From Actinopolyspora mortivallis DSM 44261 (lineage in GTDB: Bacteria > Actinomycetota > Actinomycetes > Mycobacteriales > Pseudonocardiaceae), in contig NZ_KB913024.1 of NCBI RefSeq assembly GCF_000384035.1, positions 2,289,584-2,353,583 on the forward strand: a DNA stretch of 64,000 nt, given 5' to 3'. This document shows positions 46,993 through 56,516 of the stretch, in pieces; the stretch's first letter is position 1, and every line of letters begins with the position of its first letter. The notes under the pieces are model-generated. The model did no database searches. It worked only from the letters and a program-made list of their open reading frames with translations, and was not told the DNA's origin. The translations under genes and the position numbers were made by a program.

Positions 46993-47526
46993 ATGCATGA
47001 CTATGCGTCATCCGGGATAACAATACGGCGCGCACGTATCGTCGACGTCCGGGCCATCAAGCAGCTGGTGGACACCTACGCCGGACAGGTGCTGCTGGAA
47101 AAGGACCTCGTCACCCTCTACGAGAACGTCCAGGAGTTCTGGGTGGCCGAACAGGACCTCGGCGACGGGTCCACCGACATCGTCGGATGCGGAGCCCTGC
47201 ACGTGCTCTGGGAGGACCTCGGGGAGCTGCGCACCATCGCGGTCTCACCGACCGTACGCGGCCACGGAGTCGGGCACCGCATGGTGCGTCGACTGATCGA
47301 CCTGGCCAGAGACCTGGGGCTGCCCAAGCTGTTCGTGCTGACCTTCGAGACCGAGTTCTTCGCCAGGCACGGCTTCGAGCCGATCACGGGTACCCCGGTC
47401 ACCCCCGAGGTGTACGCGGAGATGCGTCGATCCGCCGACACCGGCGTCGCCGAGTTCCTCGATCTTCCCTACGTGAAACCGAACACGTTGGGCAACACGC
47501 GGATGCTGCTGCGGCTGGAGGACTGA
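46993..47526 (+). CDS. ArgA-like amino-acid N-acetyltransferase
   Basis: The protein has 177 residues, a GNAT fold. The acetyl-CoA loop is VSPTVRGHGVGHRMVRRL, preceded by LGELRTIA. The C-terminal half (LTFETEFFARHGFEPI, YVKPNTLGNTRMLLRL) matches the short N-acetylglutamate synthases of actinobacteria such as Rv2747, which start arginine synthesis. The gene diverges from pgsA as in mycobacteria. The ATG has no ribosome site and may be leaderless. Confidence 0.88.
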   Translation: MHDYASSGITIRRARIVDVRAIKQLVDTYAGQVLLEKDLVTLYENVQEFWVAEQDLGDGSTDIVGCGALHVLWEDLGELRTIAVSPTVRGHGVGHRMVRRLIDLARDLGLPKLFVLTFETEFFARHGFEPITGTPVTPEVYAEMRRSADTGVAEFLDLPYVKPNTLGNTRMLLRLED

Positions 47527-47572
47527 ACGATCCCGTCCTCGGAAAAGAGGACACAACACCACCCGAACGCAC

Positions 47573-47586
47573 CAAGCGAGCGCTTG
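47573..47586 (+). promoter_or_regulatory. Palindrome upstream of the phospholipase gene
   Basis: CAAGCGAGCGCTTG is a 6-bp inverted repeat with a 2-base centre, 56 bases before the GTG of the secreted phospholipase-like gene. It could be an operator. Confidence 0.3.
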
Positions 47587-47642
47587 CTCGACACGGTAAG
47601 ACTGATCCGAAAACCGGATCGTCCACCCACAGGAGCAATCTC

Positions 47643-48158
47643 GTGTCCTTCGGGAAGAACCCCCACGGGCGCCTGCGCCTGACAGTGCTGACCACCCTGT
47701 GCGCGGCCCTGCTCGGCGGAACCACCACCGCGCACGCCGCGACCACCGGCCAGGACCCACGCGCGCTCACCGACCACTACCTTTTCGAGATCACCCTGGA
47801 GGAGTTCGTGCACGTCCGGAGCGAACGTCCACACCCGGACGAGCTGGACTGGTCCTCCGACGCGTGCTCCTACTCCCCCGACGAACCCCTCGGATACGAG
47901 TTCACCGCCAGCTGCCAACGACACGACTTCGGCTACCGCAACTACAGGAAACAGGGACGGTTCACCGAGCAGAACCGACGTGCCATCGACGACAACTTCC
48001 GTGCCGACATGTACTCCAGCTGCGCCGGCGAGGCGCTCTGCGAGCGGGCCGCGGACCTCTACTACTTCGCCGTACGGCAGTTCGGAGGTCAGAGCCGGAG
48101 CACGGCGGAGGCGGTGGAGAAGGCGCTGTCCTCGGCGAAGGACTCCGTGAGCGACTAG
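47643..48158 (+). CDS. Secreted prokaryotic phospholipase A2-like protein
   Basis: The protein has 171 residues. A signal peptide (about 1-32, ending TTTAHAA) precedes a mature domain with the PLA2 active-site helix CQRHDFGYRNYRK, in which the His-Asp pair is catalytic. Four cysteines in the mature part (CSYSP, CQRHD, SSCAG, LCERAA) could form two disulfides. It probably hydrolyses phospholipids outside the cell. The GTG at 47643 has AGGAG upstream. It is convergent with ftsK. Confidence 0.85.
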   Translation: MSFGKNPHGRLRLTVLTTLCAALLGGTTTAHAATTGQDPRALTDHYLFEITLEEFVHVRSERPHPDELDWSSDACSYSPDEPLGYEFTASCQRHDFGYRNYRKQGRFTEQNRRAIDDNFRADMYSSCAGEALCERAADLYYFAVRQFGGQSRSTAEAVEKALSSAKDSVSD

Positions 48159-48168
48159 TCCCCGGAGG

Positions 48169-50766
48169 TCACTGCCCTTCGGAGTCGTCCGGAGCGGGGC
48201 CACCCCGGATGGCGCTCAGCGCACTGTCCAGCTCCTCCGGTTTGATCAGCACCTCCCTGGCCTTGGATCCCTCGGAGGCGGCGACCACACCCCTGGATTC
48301 GAGGAGGTCCATCAGCCTTCCCGCCTTGGCGAAACCGACGCGCAGCTTGCGCTGCAACATCGAGGTGGACCCGAACTGACTGGTGATCACCAGCTCGGCG
48401 GCCTGCAACAGCACGTCCAGGTCGTCCCCGATGTCGGAGTCCACCTCGCGTTGCTGCCCCGTCTTGGTCGAGGTGACCCCGTCCGCGTAATCCGGCTCGG
48501 CCTGTTCCTTGGTGTAACCGACCACGCGGTTGATCTCCTCGTCACTGACGAAGGAGCCCTGCACGCGGGTCGGACGCGCTCCCCCCATGGGCAGGTAGAG
48601 AGCATCGCCCATACCGATCAGGTTCTCCGCTCCCGCCTGGTCGAGGATCACGCGCGAGTCGGTCAACGAGGAGGTGGCGAAGGCCAGCCGCGAGGGGACG
48701 TTCGTCTTGATCAGTCCGGTGACCACGTCCACCGAGGGACGCTGTGTGGCCAGTACCAGATGGATGCCCGCCGCACGGGCCTTCTGGGTGATGCGCACCA
48801 CCGCGTCCTCCACGTCCCGGGGAGCGGTCATCATGAGGTCGGCCAACTCGTCAACGATCGCGATGATATAGGGATAGGGACGGTACTCCCGCTCACTGCC
48901 CGGCGGCGTGGTGATCTCCCCGGAACGCACCTTGGCGTTGAAGTCGTCGATGTGACGCACCCTGCTGGCCTGCATGTCCTGGTAGCGCTGCTCCATCTCC
49001 TCGACCAACCATCCCAGGGCCGAGGCCGCCTTCTTGGGCTCGGTGATGATGGGAGCGATCAGGTGCGGAATCCCCTCGTAGGGGGTCAGTTCCACCATTT
49101 TCGGATCGACGAGGATCATCCGGACCTCGTCCGGGGTCGCCCTGGCCAGCAGGGACACCAACAGCGAGTTGACGAAACTCGACTTGCCGGAACCGGTGGA
49201 GCCGGCGCACAGCAGGTGCGGCATCTTCGAGAGGTTCGCCGTGACCATCCGCCCCTCGATGTCCTTGCCCAGTCCCATGACCAAGGGGTGGGTGTCGTTG
49301 GCCGCCTGGCTCGAACGCAGCACGTCGCCGAGCCGGACCATCTCGCGGTCACTGTTGGGGACCTCTATCCCGACCGCCGACTTGCCCGGTATAGGGGCGA
49401 GCAACCGGACGTTGTCGTTGGCCACCGCGTAGGCGATGTTCTTGGTCAACGCGGTGATCTTCTCGACCTTCACTCCCGGTCCCAGTTCCACCTCGTAACG
49501 GGTGACCGTCGGTCCGCGCACGAACCCGGTCACCTCGGCGTCGATCCGGAACTGCTGCAACACGCCGGTGATCGCCTCGATCATCGCGTCGTTGGCCTTG
49601 CTGTGCCGCTTGGGCGGATCCCCTTCCTGCAGGGCGTCCAGCGGGGGAAGCCGGTAGTCCCCCTCGACGGTGCGGCTGATCGTGAGCTGTTGGGGTTCCT
49701 CCGGCACCGAACGTTCCGCGGCGGTGGCACTCGGGGCGGCCTTCGTCGTGGCGGCCGCCGACGAGGGCTCCCCCTCCGTCCGTTCCACCCTGGCCGAGGC
49801 GGCGGGTTTCCCGTCGGTGGTGGCAGGGGAGTGCTCCGCGTCCTGTCCGGCCGTCGCGGCCTGTCGTTTCCTGGCCGGACGACGCCGCCCGGCGCTGTCC
49901 GGATCGGAGGGAGCGAGTTCAGTGGTGTCCTCCGAGGACGGTTCCTCCGCCTGGGCGAGCGCGCGGAGACGCGCCGGGACGTCGCGTACCGCCGTCCCGG
50001 TCAACAGCAGCACTGCGAAGACCGAAACCAGCACCAGCACCGCGACCGCCACCACACCGGTCAGCCCCTTGGACAGCGGCCCTCCCGCGACGTAGCCGAC
50101 CACACCGGCTGCGCGTGGCCACCGCTCGGGCTCGCGGGGAGCTCCCGCGCCGATGTGCAACACGCCGAGTGCGGCGAACAGCAGCAGGGCGGTCCCGAGC
50201 ACCATCCTGGGGCGTGCCTGCGGGTTGTGTTCGGTGCGCATGAGCAGCACGGCCACCCCGAACAGCACCAGCGGCAGCACCAACACGGCCGAACCGAGGA
50301 CCGAACGCAACGACCAGTCCAACCACTGCCCCACCGGACCACCGGCGTGCCACCACGCCCCGGCCGCGGTCACCACCGTCAAGGCCAGGAACACGAGTGC
50401 GATCCCGTCCCGCCGGTGAGCGGGGTCCAACTCCCGAGTCCTGCCCAGCGCGCGCAGGACGCTTCCCGTGGCCCGGGCCAGACCGCGTCCGAGATCCGGG
50501 CCCGCCGAGTTCGTCCCCGCCGTGGAGGATCGCTTCCTCGTCCCCCGGCCGACCGAGTTCTTCGAGGCGGAGCCGCGTGAACGGGAGGTGCGGGCGGAGG
50601 AGTCCGTTTTCTTCCTCATCGCCGGGGAGTTCCTGCCGTCGGACCCGGATGCGGAGGACTTGGAGGCGGCTGATCCGGACTTCTTCGTACCCGAACCGGA
50701 CGAACGACCTCGCGTGCCCTTGCCCCGTGCTCCCGCCGAGCCCTTGTTCGTCGTGCCGCTGGCCAT
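48169..50766 (-). CDS. ftsK: FtsK/SpoIIIE DNA translocase
   Basis: The protein has 865 residues. A basic Ser/Arg/Lys-rich N-terminus is followed by four membrane helices (about 95-270), a Pro/Ala/Glu-rich linker and the motor domain. Walker A is CAGSTGSGKSSFVN and Walker B is IAIVDELADLMM; FtsK blocks ATQRPSVDVVTGLI and GDALYLPMGG are present. The C-terminal gamma winged helix (about 795-850) reads KOPS-like DNA. It clears chromosome DNA from the closing septum. The ATG at 50766 starts MASGTTNKG; the longer frame was rejected. Confidence 0.95.
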   Translation of the reverse strand: MASGTTNKGSAGARGKGTRGRSSGSGTKKSGSAASKSSASGSDGRNSPAMRKKTDSSARTSRSRGSASKNSVGRGTRKRSSTAGTNSAGPDLGRGLARATGSVLRALGRTRELDPAHRRDGIALVFLALTVVTAAGAWWHAGGPVGQWLDWSLRSVLGSAVLVLPLVLFGVAVLLMRTEHNPQARPRMVLGTALLLFAALGVLHIGAGAPREPERWPRAAGVVGYVAGGPLSKGLTGVVAVAVLVLVSVFAVLLLTGTAVRDVPARLRALAQAEEPSSEDTTELAPSDPDSAGRRRPARKRQAATAGQDAEHSPATTDGKPAASARVERTEGEPSSAAATTKAAPSATAAERSVPEEPQQLTISRTVEGDYRLPPLDALQEGDPPKRHSKANDAMIEAITGVLQQFRIDAEVTGFVRGPTVTRYEVELGPGVKVEKITALTKNIAYAVANDNVRLLAPIPGKSAVGIEVPNSDREMVRLGDVLRSSQAANDTHPLVMGLGKDIEGRMVTANLSKMPHLLCAGSTGSGKSSFVNSLLVSLLARATPDEVRMILVDPKMVELTPYEGIPHLIAPIITEPKKAASALGWLVEEMEQRYQDMQASRVRHIDDFNAKVRSGEITTPPGSEREYRPYPYIIAIVDELADLMMTAPRDVEDAVVRITQKARAAGIHLVLATQRPSVDVVTGLIKTNVPSRLAFATSSLTDSRVILDQAGAENLIGMGDALYLPMGGARPTRVQGSFVSDEEINRVVGYTKEQAEPDYADGVTSTKTGQQREVDSDIGDDLDVLLQAAELVITSQFGSTSMLQRKLRVGFAKAGRLMDLLESRGVVAASEGSKAREVLIKPEELDSALSAIRGGPAPDDSEGQ

Positions 50767-51182
50767 GTTCAACACGGTATCGGTGCTCCGTCGGTCGTGT
50801 AACACCAGTCGACGAGGAGTGCCGCGGTGTTCGCGGCGAGGGTGCCCGGATCCGGGAGGGACCGGTTTTCGTTCCCGCGCGGCGGGCCCGGTCAACACAA
50901 CGTTCGGCGCCGCACCTCGGTGCGGCGCCGAACGCTCCCCCTCTTTCCGATGTGGCCGGGTGCCCGGGGGTGGGTGAACTCCGTCCGTACCACCCCGTCA
51001 GCACGGACCGAGGGTTCGCCCGGTTCGGCGCGGCCGACGCCCCCTCCCCGCACGCGAGGCGAGTCCCACGGCAGGAATCGCGCGCCTCACGTCGGCCGCG
51101 CCCCACTCGGACACGAGCCACATCGTGTTCACGGTGGAGGCGCGGTCTCCCCGGACCACCGAGCCTCCACCGCCGTGTCACC
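50767..51182. other. Non-coding region between ftsK and the chaplin-like gene
   Basis: These 416 bases hold the upstream region of ftsK and the strong hairpin at 50901-50934. No credible gene is seen; the frames are Arg/Pro-rich shadows. Confidence 0.5.
50901..50934 (-). terminator. Strong hairpin upstream of ftsK
   Basis: A perfect 14-bp stem (50901-50914 with 50921-50934) has the six-base loop CCTCGG. It is placed to end transcription from the chaplin-like gene before ftsK. Confidence 0.75.
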
Positions 51183-51422
51183 TCAGTAATCCACGATCGG
51201 CGCGTTGACACACTGGGTGTACTGCGGTGATCCGATCGGCGCGACGATGCCGAGCACCGCGGCGTTGTTGCCACAGAGCTGGATGGGCACCAAGCTCACG
51301 TTGTTGTCGTTGAGGATGTTGATGCCGTCGTTGTCATAACTGTCGGCCAACGCGGGAGAACCGACTGCCATCAATCCGGCCGTAGCGGCGGACGCCGCGA
51401 GAAAACGAAGCGATTTACGCAC
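51183..51422 (-). CDS. Small secreted chaplin-like protein
   Basis: The protein has 79 residues. A signal peptide of about 26 residues (MRKSLRFLAAS, ending SPALA) releases a mature peptide of about 53. The mature part has VPIQLCGNNAAVLGIV, then a second cysteine in QCVNAPIVDY. This resembles the chaplin pattern of a VP-x-CGN block followed by a Cys-Val-Asn end. Chaplins coat aerial hyphae and spores of actinomycetes; that role here is inferred. GTG 51422 is the start. It is monocistronic with its own terminator. Confidence 0.6.
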   Translation of the reverse strand: MRKSLRFLAASAATAGLMAVGSPALADSYDNDGINILNDNNVSLVPIQLCGNNAAVLGIVAPIGSPQYTQCVNAPIVDY

Positions 51423-51803
51423 GATCGGACCCCAATCTGTTTGACTGTGGTGAACACCGGAACGACGCACGGAAGCGGGAAACCTTCCGCGAAAGCTTTC
51501 CGTCGACCGGCTGTTTTCACGATGGCACCAGTGGTCCAACCAAGCGCGCGCACTCACACCATCGAGATATCAACACCACACGATCGGGTATACAAAAACA
51601 GTCCGTGTACAAAAGCACCCCGGACAGCGAGCATCCTTTATCGCCTGAACAGGTGAAAGTAGGGATCCGCTCCTCGCGACAACTTCCGCCCGTCGCGGGT
51701 TTTCCCGAGAACGGAAGACCCGGTCACCACGTTTCCCGGAACACCCGCGGCGACGCCGCGGGTGAGCCCGACGGCCCCGGCCCTCCGAGCGGTTCGGACA
51801 CGT
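51423..51803. other. Non-coding region between the chaplin-like gene and RNase J
   Basis: These 381 bases include an A/T-rich stretch (about 51560-51660) likely to carry the promoter of the chaplin-like gene, and the RNase J terminator at 51742-51764. No gene is seen. Confidence 0.5.
51742..51764 (-). terminator. Terminator of the dapA-RNase J operon
   Basis: A perfect 10-bp stem (CACCCGCGGC/GCCGCGGGTG) with a three-base loop lies 40 bases beyond the RNase J stop. Confidence 0.75.
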
Positions 51804-53531
51804 TCAGGACGTCACCGGCAGCACGTTCGGAACGATCATCGGCCGGCGTCGGTAGGTGTCGGCGACCCACTTGCCCACGGTCCGACGCACCGCCTGCGCG
51901 ATGCGGTGCGTGTCGGTGATGCCCTCCGACTCCGTCCGCGAGAGTTCCATCTCCACCAGCGGGACCACCTCGTCGAGCGCCTTGGGATCGTCCGAGAACC
52001 CGCGCCCGGACACCGTGGGAGAGGAAACGGCACGCCCCGTCACCGAATCGACCGCGACGGTGATCGATATGAATCCTCCCTCCCCCAGCACGAGACGGTC
52101 CGACAACGTCGACTCGCCGACGTCACCGACCGAGAGACCGTCCACGTAGACGTGACCGACCTCCACCCTTCCCGCGACCTCGGCGATCCCGTCGACCAGG
52201 TCCACCACGACCCCGTCCTCGGCGATCACCACCCGGTCGGCGGGCACACCGGTCAACCTCGCCAACTCGGCGTTGGCCCGCAGATGACGCCACTCCCCGT
52301 GCAACGGCATGACGTTGCCGGGACGCACCGCGTTGTACAGGTACAACAGCTCACCCGCCGAGGCGTGCCCGGAAACGTGCACCTTGGCGCTTCCCTGGTG
52401 CACCACCTCGGCACCGAGCCGGACCAGGCCGTTGACCACACCGAAGACGGCGGTCTCGTTGCCGGGGATCATCGAGCTGGCCAGGATGACCGTGTCCCCC
52501 TGCCGGATGCTGATCTGCTTGTGCTCCCCGCGGGCCATACGGGACAGCGCGGACAACGGCTCCCCCTGCGAACCGGTCGAGACGAACACGACCGACTCGG
52601 CCGGCATCTCCAGCGCCTCCTCCAGACTGACCAGCAGCCCCTCGGGAACCCGGAGAATGCCGTGCTCGGCGGCTATCCCCATGTTCCGCACCATGGACCG
52701 GCCGACCAGGCACACCTTCCGGTCGTAGGCCACCGCCACGTCCAGGACCTGCTGAACACGATGCACGTGACTGGCGAAGCAGGCCACGATCACACGCTGG
52801 GTCGCCCGCCCTATCACCGAATCCAGAACCGGCCCGATCTCCCGCTCGGGGGTGACGTATCCCGGAACCTCGGCGTTGGTGGAGTCCACGAGGAAGAGGT
52901 CCACGCCCTCGGCACCCATCCGGGCGAAACCGGCCAGGTCGGTCAGCCTCCCGTCCAGCGGGAGCTGGTCCAGCTTGATGTCCCCGGTGTGCAGAACGGT
53001 CCCGGCCGGGGTCCTGATCGCGACCGCCAACGCGTCCGGTATCGAATGGTTGACCGCGAAGAACTCCAGGTCGAAAACTCCGTGCTTGCTGCGCTGCCCC
53101 TCGGCGACCTCGATCAGCTGGGGATCCAGCCGGTGCTCCTGGCACTTGGCGGCCAGCAGGGCCAGGGTGAACGTGGAGCCCACCACGGGCAGGTCCGGAC
53201 GCAGCCTCAGCAGGAAGGGCACCGCGCCGATGTGGTCCTCGTGCCCGTGCGTGAGCACCACGGCCTCGATCTCGTCCAGTCGGTCCTCGATCGGGCCGAA
53301 GTCGGGCAGGATCAGATCGACCCCCGGCGCGTCGTCCTCCGGAAACAACACGCCGCAGTCGACCACCAACAACCGACCGTCGTATTCGAAGACGGTCATG
53401 TTCCGGCCGATCTCGCCGATACCGCCGAGCGCCATGACTCGCAGCCCCCCCTCCCGCAACGGTGGGGGCGCCGGACTCGCCGAAGTCGGTGCCAGGGGGT
53501 ACTTCTCGGTCGACGTTGCGCGTGTTGTCAA
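51804..53531 (-). CDS. rnj: Ribonuclease J
   Basis: The protein has 575 residues. The metallo-beta-lactamase domain has ALGGIGEIGRNMTVFE and the zinc motif LTHGHEDHIGAVPF. The beta-CASP insertion (STGSQGEPLSAL, IPGNETAV) and the motif MPLHGEWRHLRA follow, with a C-terminal domain after about 450. It degrades and matures RNA from the 5' end. The best start is TTG 53531, overlapping the dapA stop by 4 bp (TTGA). A short disordered N-terminus of about 30 residues precedes the fold. Confidence 0.94.
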   Translation of the reverse strand: MTTRATSTEKYPLAPTSASPAPPPLREGGLRVMALGGIGEIGRNMTVFEYDGRLLVVDCGVLFPEDDAPGVDLILPDFGPIEDRLDEIEAVVLTHGHEDHIGAVPFLLRLRPDLPVVGSTFTLALLAAKCQEHRLDPQLIEVAEGQRSKHGVFDLEFFAVNHSIPDALAVAIRTPAGTVLHTGDIKLDQLPLDGRLTDLAGFARMGAEGVDLFLVDSTNAEVPGYVTPEREIGPVLDSVIGRATQRVIVACFASHVHRVQQVLDVAVAYDRKVCLVGRSMVRNMGIAAEHGILRVPEGLLVSLEEALEMPAESVVFVSTGSQGEPLSALSRMARGEHKQISIRQGDTVILASSMIPGNETAVFGVVNGLVRLGAEVVHQGSAKVHVSGHASAGELLYLYNAVRPGNVMPLHGEWRHLRANAELARLTGVPADRVVIAEDGVVVDLVDGIAEVAGRVEVGHVYVDGLSVGDVGESTLSDRLVLGEGGFISITVAVDSVTGRAVSSPTVSGRGFSDDPKALDEVVPLVEMELSRTESEGITDTHRIAQAVRRTVGKWVADTYRRRPMIVPNVLPVTS

Positions 53532-54472
53532 CGCGGTGTCACCTCGGTTGCCGAATCGGGATTGACCAGGACCAGACCAGCATCCCACAGATCACTGGTG
53601 ATGACGCGTACCTGCTCCTCGGTGGCGGAGGGAAGCGGCAGGCGGGGTTGGCCGGTCTCGTAGCCGCACAGCCGCATGGCCGTCTTGGCGAACACGACCC
53701 CGCCCACGGAGCTCATGGCACGATACACCGGCAGCAACCCGCGGTTGATCTCGCGTGCCGTGGACACCTCCCCCGCCTCGTGGGCGTCCAGCATCCGACG
53801 CAGCCGGTCCCCGACCACGTGGGCGATCACGCTGACGAAACCGACCGCCCCGACCGACAACCACGGCAGGTTCAGCGGGTCCTCCCCGGAGTAGTAGGCC
53901 AGATCGCAGTCGGCCATCACCTCGGTGCCCGCCTGCAGGTCGTGCTTGGAGTCCTTGACGGCCCTGATCCGAGGATGCTCGGCGAGACGCTTCAGGGTGT
54001 CGACCTGGATCGGCACCACCGAACGCGGCGGGATGTCGTAGAGCATCACCGGCAGTTCCGTGGCGTCGGCGACGGTGGTGAAGTGCGTGTACAACCCCTC
54101 CTGCGGAGGTTTCGAGTAGTACGGAGTCACCACCAGCAGCCCGTGCGCCCCGGCCTTCTCCGCGCCGCGGGCGAGTTCCACGGAATGCGCGGTGTCGTTG
54201 GTTCCCACCCCCGCCACCACCGTGGCCCGGTCACCGACCGCCTCGGAGACCGCACGCAGCAGACGCTCCTTCTCCTCGTCGCTCGTGGTCGGACTCTCCC
54301 CGGTCGTGCCGTTGACGACCAGCCCGTCGTTTCCGGCCCGGTCCACCAGGTACGCGGCCAGCTGCTGGGCGTGGTCGAGATCCAGTTTCCCCTCCGTGTC
54401 GAAGGGGGTCACCATCGCCGTGAGAACTCGTCCGAACGGACGACCTTCGGTAGCTGTGGGGCACACGGTCAT
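53528..54472 (-). CDS. dapA: 4-hydroxy-tetrahydrodipicolinate synthase
   Basis: The protein has 314 residues, a TIM barrel. The Schiff-base lysine is in AVKDSKHD, the catalytic tyrosine in MLYDIPPR, and the pyruvate-binding block is NGTTGESPT. It condenses pyruvate with aspartate semialdehyde, the first step towards diaminopimelate and lysine. ATG 54472 begins MTVCPTATEG. It is coupled to RNase J by a 4-bp overlap, the same order as in mycobacteria. Confidence 0.95.
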   Translation of the reverse strand: MTVCPTATEGRPFGRVLTAMVTPFDTEGKLDLDHAQQLAAYLVDRAGNDGLVVNGTTGESPTTSDEEKERLLRAVSEAVGDRATVVAGVGTNDTAHSVELARGAEKAGAHGLLVVTPYYSKPPQEGLYTHFTTVADATELPVMLYDIPPRSVVPIQVDTLKRLAEHPRIRAVKDSKHDLQAGTEVMADCDLAYYSGEDPLNLPWLSVGAVGFVSVIAHVVGDRLRRMLDAHEAGEVSTAREINRGLLPVYRAMSSVGGVVFAKTAMRLCGYETGQPRLPLPSATEEQVRVITSDLWDAGLVLVNPDSATEVTPR

Positions 54473-54685
54473 GGCTGTCGACGCTACCTCCGAGGAAACC
54501 GTCCGGCGTGACCGCCTCGAACCACCGAACACGCCGGGAGACGTCCGGCGGAAACATCATCACGCTTTCGCCCGTCACCCGGCGTTGTTCCGGTGTCGAA
54601 CCGGACACGCACCGATTCTTCCACCCGTACGAACAGTGTTTCACATCACACCCGAATGTGGGGAACACCGCACACGTCCGTGATT

Positions 54686-55312
54686 TCAGAGGCCGCGGCG
54701 CAGGTCCTCCACCGCGACCACGTCCGCCTCGTTCCCCTCGACACGCACCCGTACGGGTTTGCGCCCGAAGGCGTGCAGCAGCAGCTCCTCGGAGGGGCCG
54801 ATGATCCGCACGGTGCGCGGCCCGTTCCGGGCAGCGATCTCGTAACCGTCCTCCCGACGCAGCACCACTCCGACCGGGCTGCGCCCGTAGAAGTACCTGG
54901 CGGTGCGTGACAGGGCCTTCCAGAGCACCTCCGCCCGATCCGGGTCCTCCGGACGGGGCTGCCAGTCCGACCGCGCCCGACGCACGTCCTCGTGGTGCAC
55001 GAAGAACTCGGCACCGTTGACCGCCTCGTCCACGGCGGAGAGACCGAGCGGGTTCCACTTCGGGGGCCCCTGGCGCACCCTGTCGATCAGCTCACCCCAG
55101 GACAGCTGGGCGAGCTCGGCCCGGATACGTTCACCGCGATCTGCCAGCTTCCTGAACAGGCGACCGCCGAAGGCGTCCGGGCGGTGTTCGCGCATCACCA
55201 GGTGCACCGCGAGATCACGCGTGGACCACCCCTCGCACAGCGTCGGAGCCTCCGGGCCCACCTGGTCGAAAAGATCACACAACTGCTGACGTTCGTCGTT
55301 GGCCACACCCAT
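54686..55312 (-). CDS. DinB-like protein, TIGR03085 type
   Basis: The protein has 208 residues. The N-terminal helical bundle begins ERQQLCDLFDQVGPEAPTLCEGW and carries RDLAVHLVMREHRPDA, shown in part, plus AEFFVHHEDVRRAR. These histidines fit the metal site of DinB/MDMPI proteins, many of which use mycothiol. The reaction is unknown. It lies between thyX and dapA on the same strand. Confidence 0.82.
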   Translation of the reverse strand: MGVANDERQQLCDLFDQVGPEAPTLCEGWSTRDLAVHLVMREHRPDAFGGRLFRKLADRGERIRAELAQLSWGELIDRVRQGPPKWNPLGLSAVDEAVNGAEFFVHHEDVRRARSDWQPRPEDPDRAEVLWKALSRTARYFYGRSPVGVVLRREDGYEIAARNGPRTVRIIGPSEELLLHAFGRKPVRVRVEGNEADVVAVEDLRRGL

Positions 55313-55503
55313 GCCCGCACTCTAGCCCCCGGCCGACCGAGGAGTCGTCGACGGCGCACCGAAAGCGATCACGATCGTCCGAGACGGGAAGGAGACGACC
55401 GCGCCGTCCCGCCGCGGGACGCCGGGGGACACGGTCGTCGAGCGGCCGCGTCCCCGTCGGCCCCGACGGAGCGCCGTAGCACCTCCCTACCGGAGCCGGC
55501 ACC

Positions 55504-56280
55504 TCAGCCCTCCGTGACGTACGGGCTGGAGGCCACCTCGGTACCGTCCCGCAGCTCGGTGATCTCGAAGTCCCCGAAGACGTTCGGTGCCGCCTTCTGG
55601 AGCTGACGAAGGCACTCGACCGCCAACGCGCGGATCTCCACGTCGGCGTGTTCGCTGGCGCGCATCGCGACGAAGTGCCGCCAGGCGCGGTAGTTGCCGG
55701 TGACCACGATCCTGGTCTCGGTGGCGTTGGGTAGCACCGACCGAGCGGCCTGCCTGGCCTGTTTCCGCCGCAACGTGGCCTTGGGTTCGTCGGCGAACTT
55801 GTCCTGCAACGCCTGTTGGAGATCGTTGTAGGCGTCCAGACTGGCCCTGGTCGCGGCGAGGAACTTCTCGTGCAGCTCGGGGTCCTCGGCGATCACCTCC
55901 GGCTCCACCATCCCCGCGTCCCGCTCGGGAACGTAACGCTGGGACAACTGCGAGTAGGAGAAGTGACGGTGTCGGATGAGCTCGTGGGTGAGCGACCGGG
56001 AGACACCGCTGATGTAGAAGGTCACCGTCCCGTGTTCGAGCACGGACAGATGGCCGACCTCCATGATGTGAGCCAGGTATCCCGCGTTGGTCGCCGTGGC
56101 GGGATTGGGTTTGCTCCAGGACTGGTAGCAGGCGCGACCGGCGAACTCCGCCAGCGCCTGGCCACCGTCGGCATCCGTCGACCAGTCCACGTCCTCCGGG
56201 GGGAAGAACTCGGTCTTGCCGATCAGCCGTACTTTCGGCGGAACGATCTCGGTCACGATGGGCGAACCCCTTTCCAGCAT
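55504..56280 (-). CDS. thyX: FAD-dependent thymidylate synthase
   Basis: The protein has 258 residues. The ThyX signature [14 protein letters not shown] is intact, with [17 protein letters not shown] and [11 protein letters not shown] downstream. It makes dTMP from dUMP using methylenetetrahydrofolate and reduced FAD. ATG 56280 was taken as the start; GTG 56253 ([11 protein letters not shown]), with GAAAGGGG upstream, is an alternative. It is divergent from the ribbon-helix-helix gene. Confidence 0.94.
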   Translation of the reverse strand: MLERGSPIVTEIVPPKVRLIGKTEFFPPEDVDWSTDADGGQALAEFAGRACYQSWSKPNPATATNAGYLAHIMEVGHLSVLEHGTVTFYISGVSRSLTHELIRHRHFSYSQLSQRYVPERDAGMVEPEVIAEDPELHEKFLAATRASLDAYNDLQQALQDKFADEPKATLRRKQARQAARSVLPNATETRIVVTGNYRAWRHFVAMRASEHADVEIRALAVECLRQLQKAAPNVFGDFEITELRDGTEVASSPYVTEG

Positions 56281-56499
56281 GCTGAAGCCGGCTGTTCTCC
56301 GGCACTGACTCCCCTGATGACGGGGCTGACGCCCACCGGGCGAGATGGCCACCGTCCCGAGGTCACACCCTAACCCTCCGCGTCGCGGGCGGCGGAAACG
56401 CGGGACCCGAAAACACCTGGCCGTGGGTGAGGCACGTACCCGGTGGGGCGCACCGTCTCGGAAGAGACGGAAACCACGTCCTTGTCCCGACACCAGTGA

Positions 56500-56516
56500 G
56501 ACGTCATAGTGACGTC
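56500..56516 (+). promoter_or_regulatory. Palindromic operator touching the RHH start codon
   Basis: GACGTCA-TAG-TGACGTC is a perfect 7-bp inverted repeat with a 3-base centre, ending on the base before the ATG. Ribbon-helix-helix proteins bind such sites as dimers or tetramers, so autorepression by the gene product is likely. Its position would also cover a ribosome site or the start of a leaderless mRNA. Confidence 0.6.
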
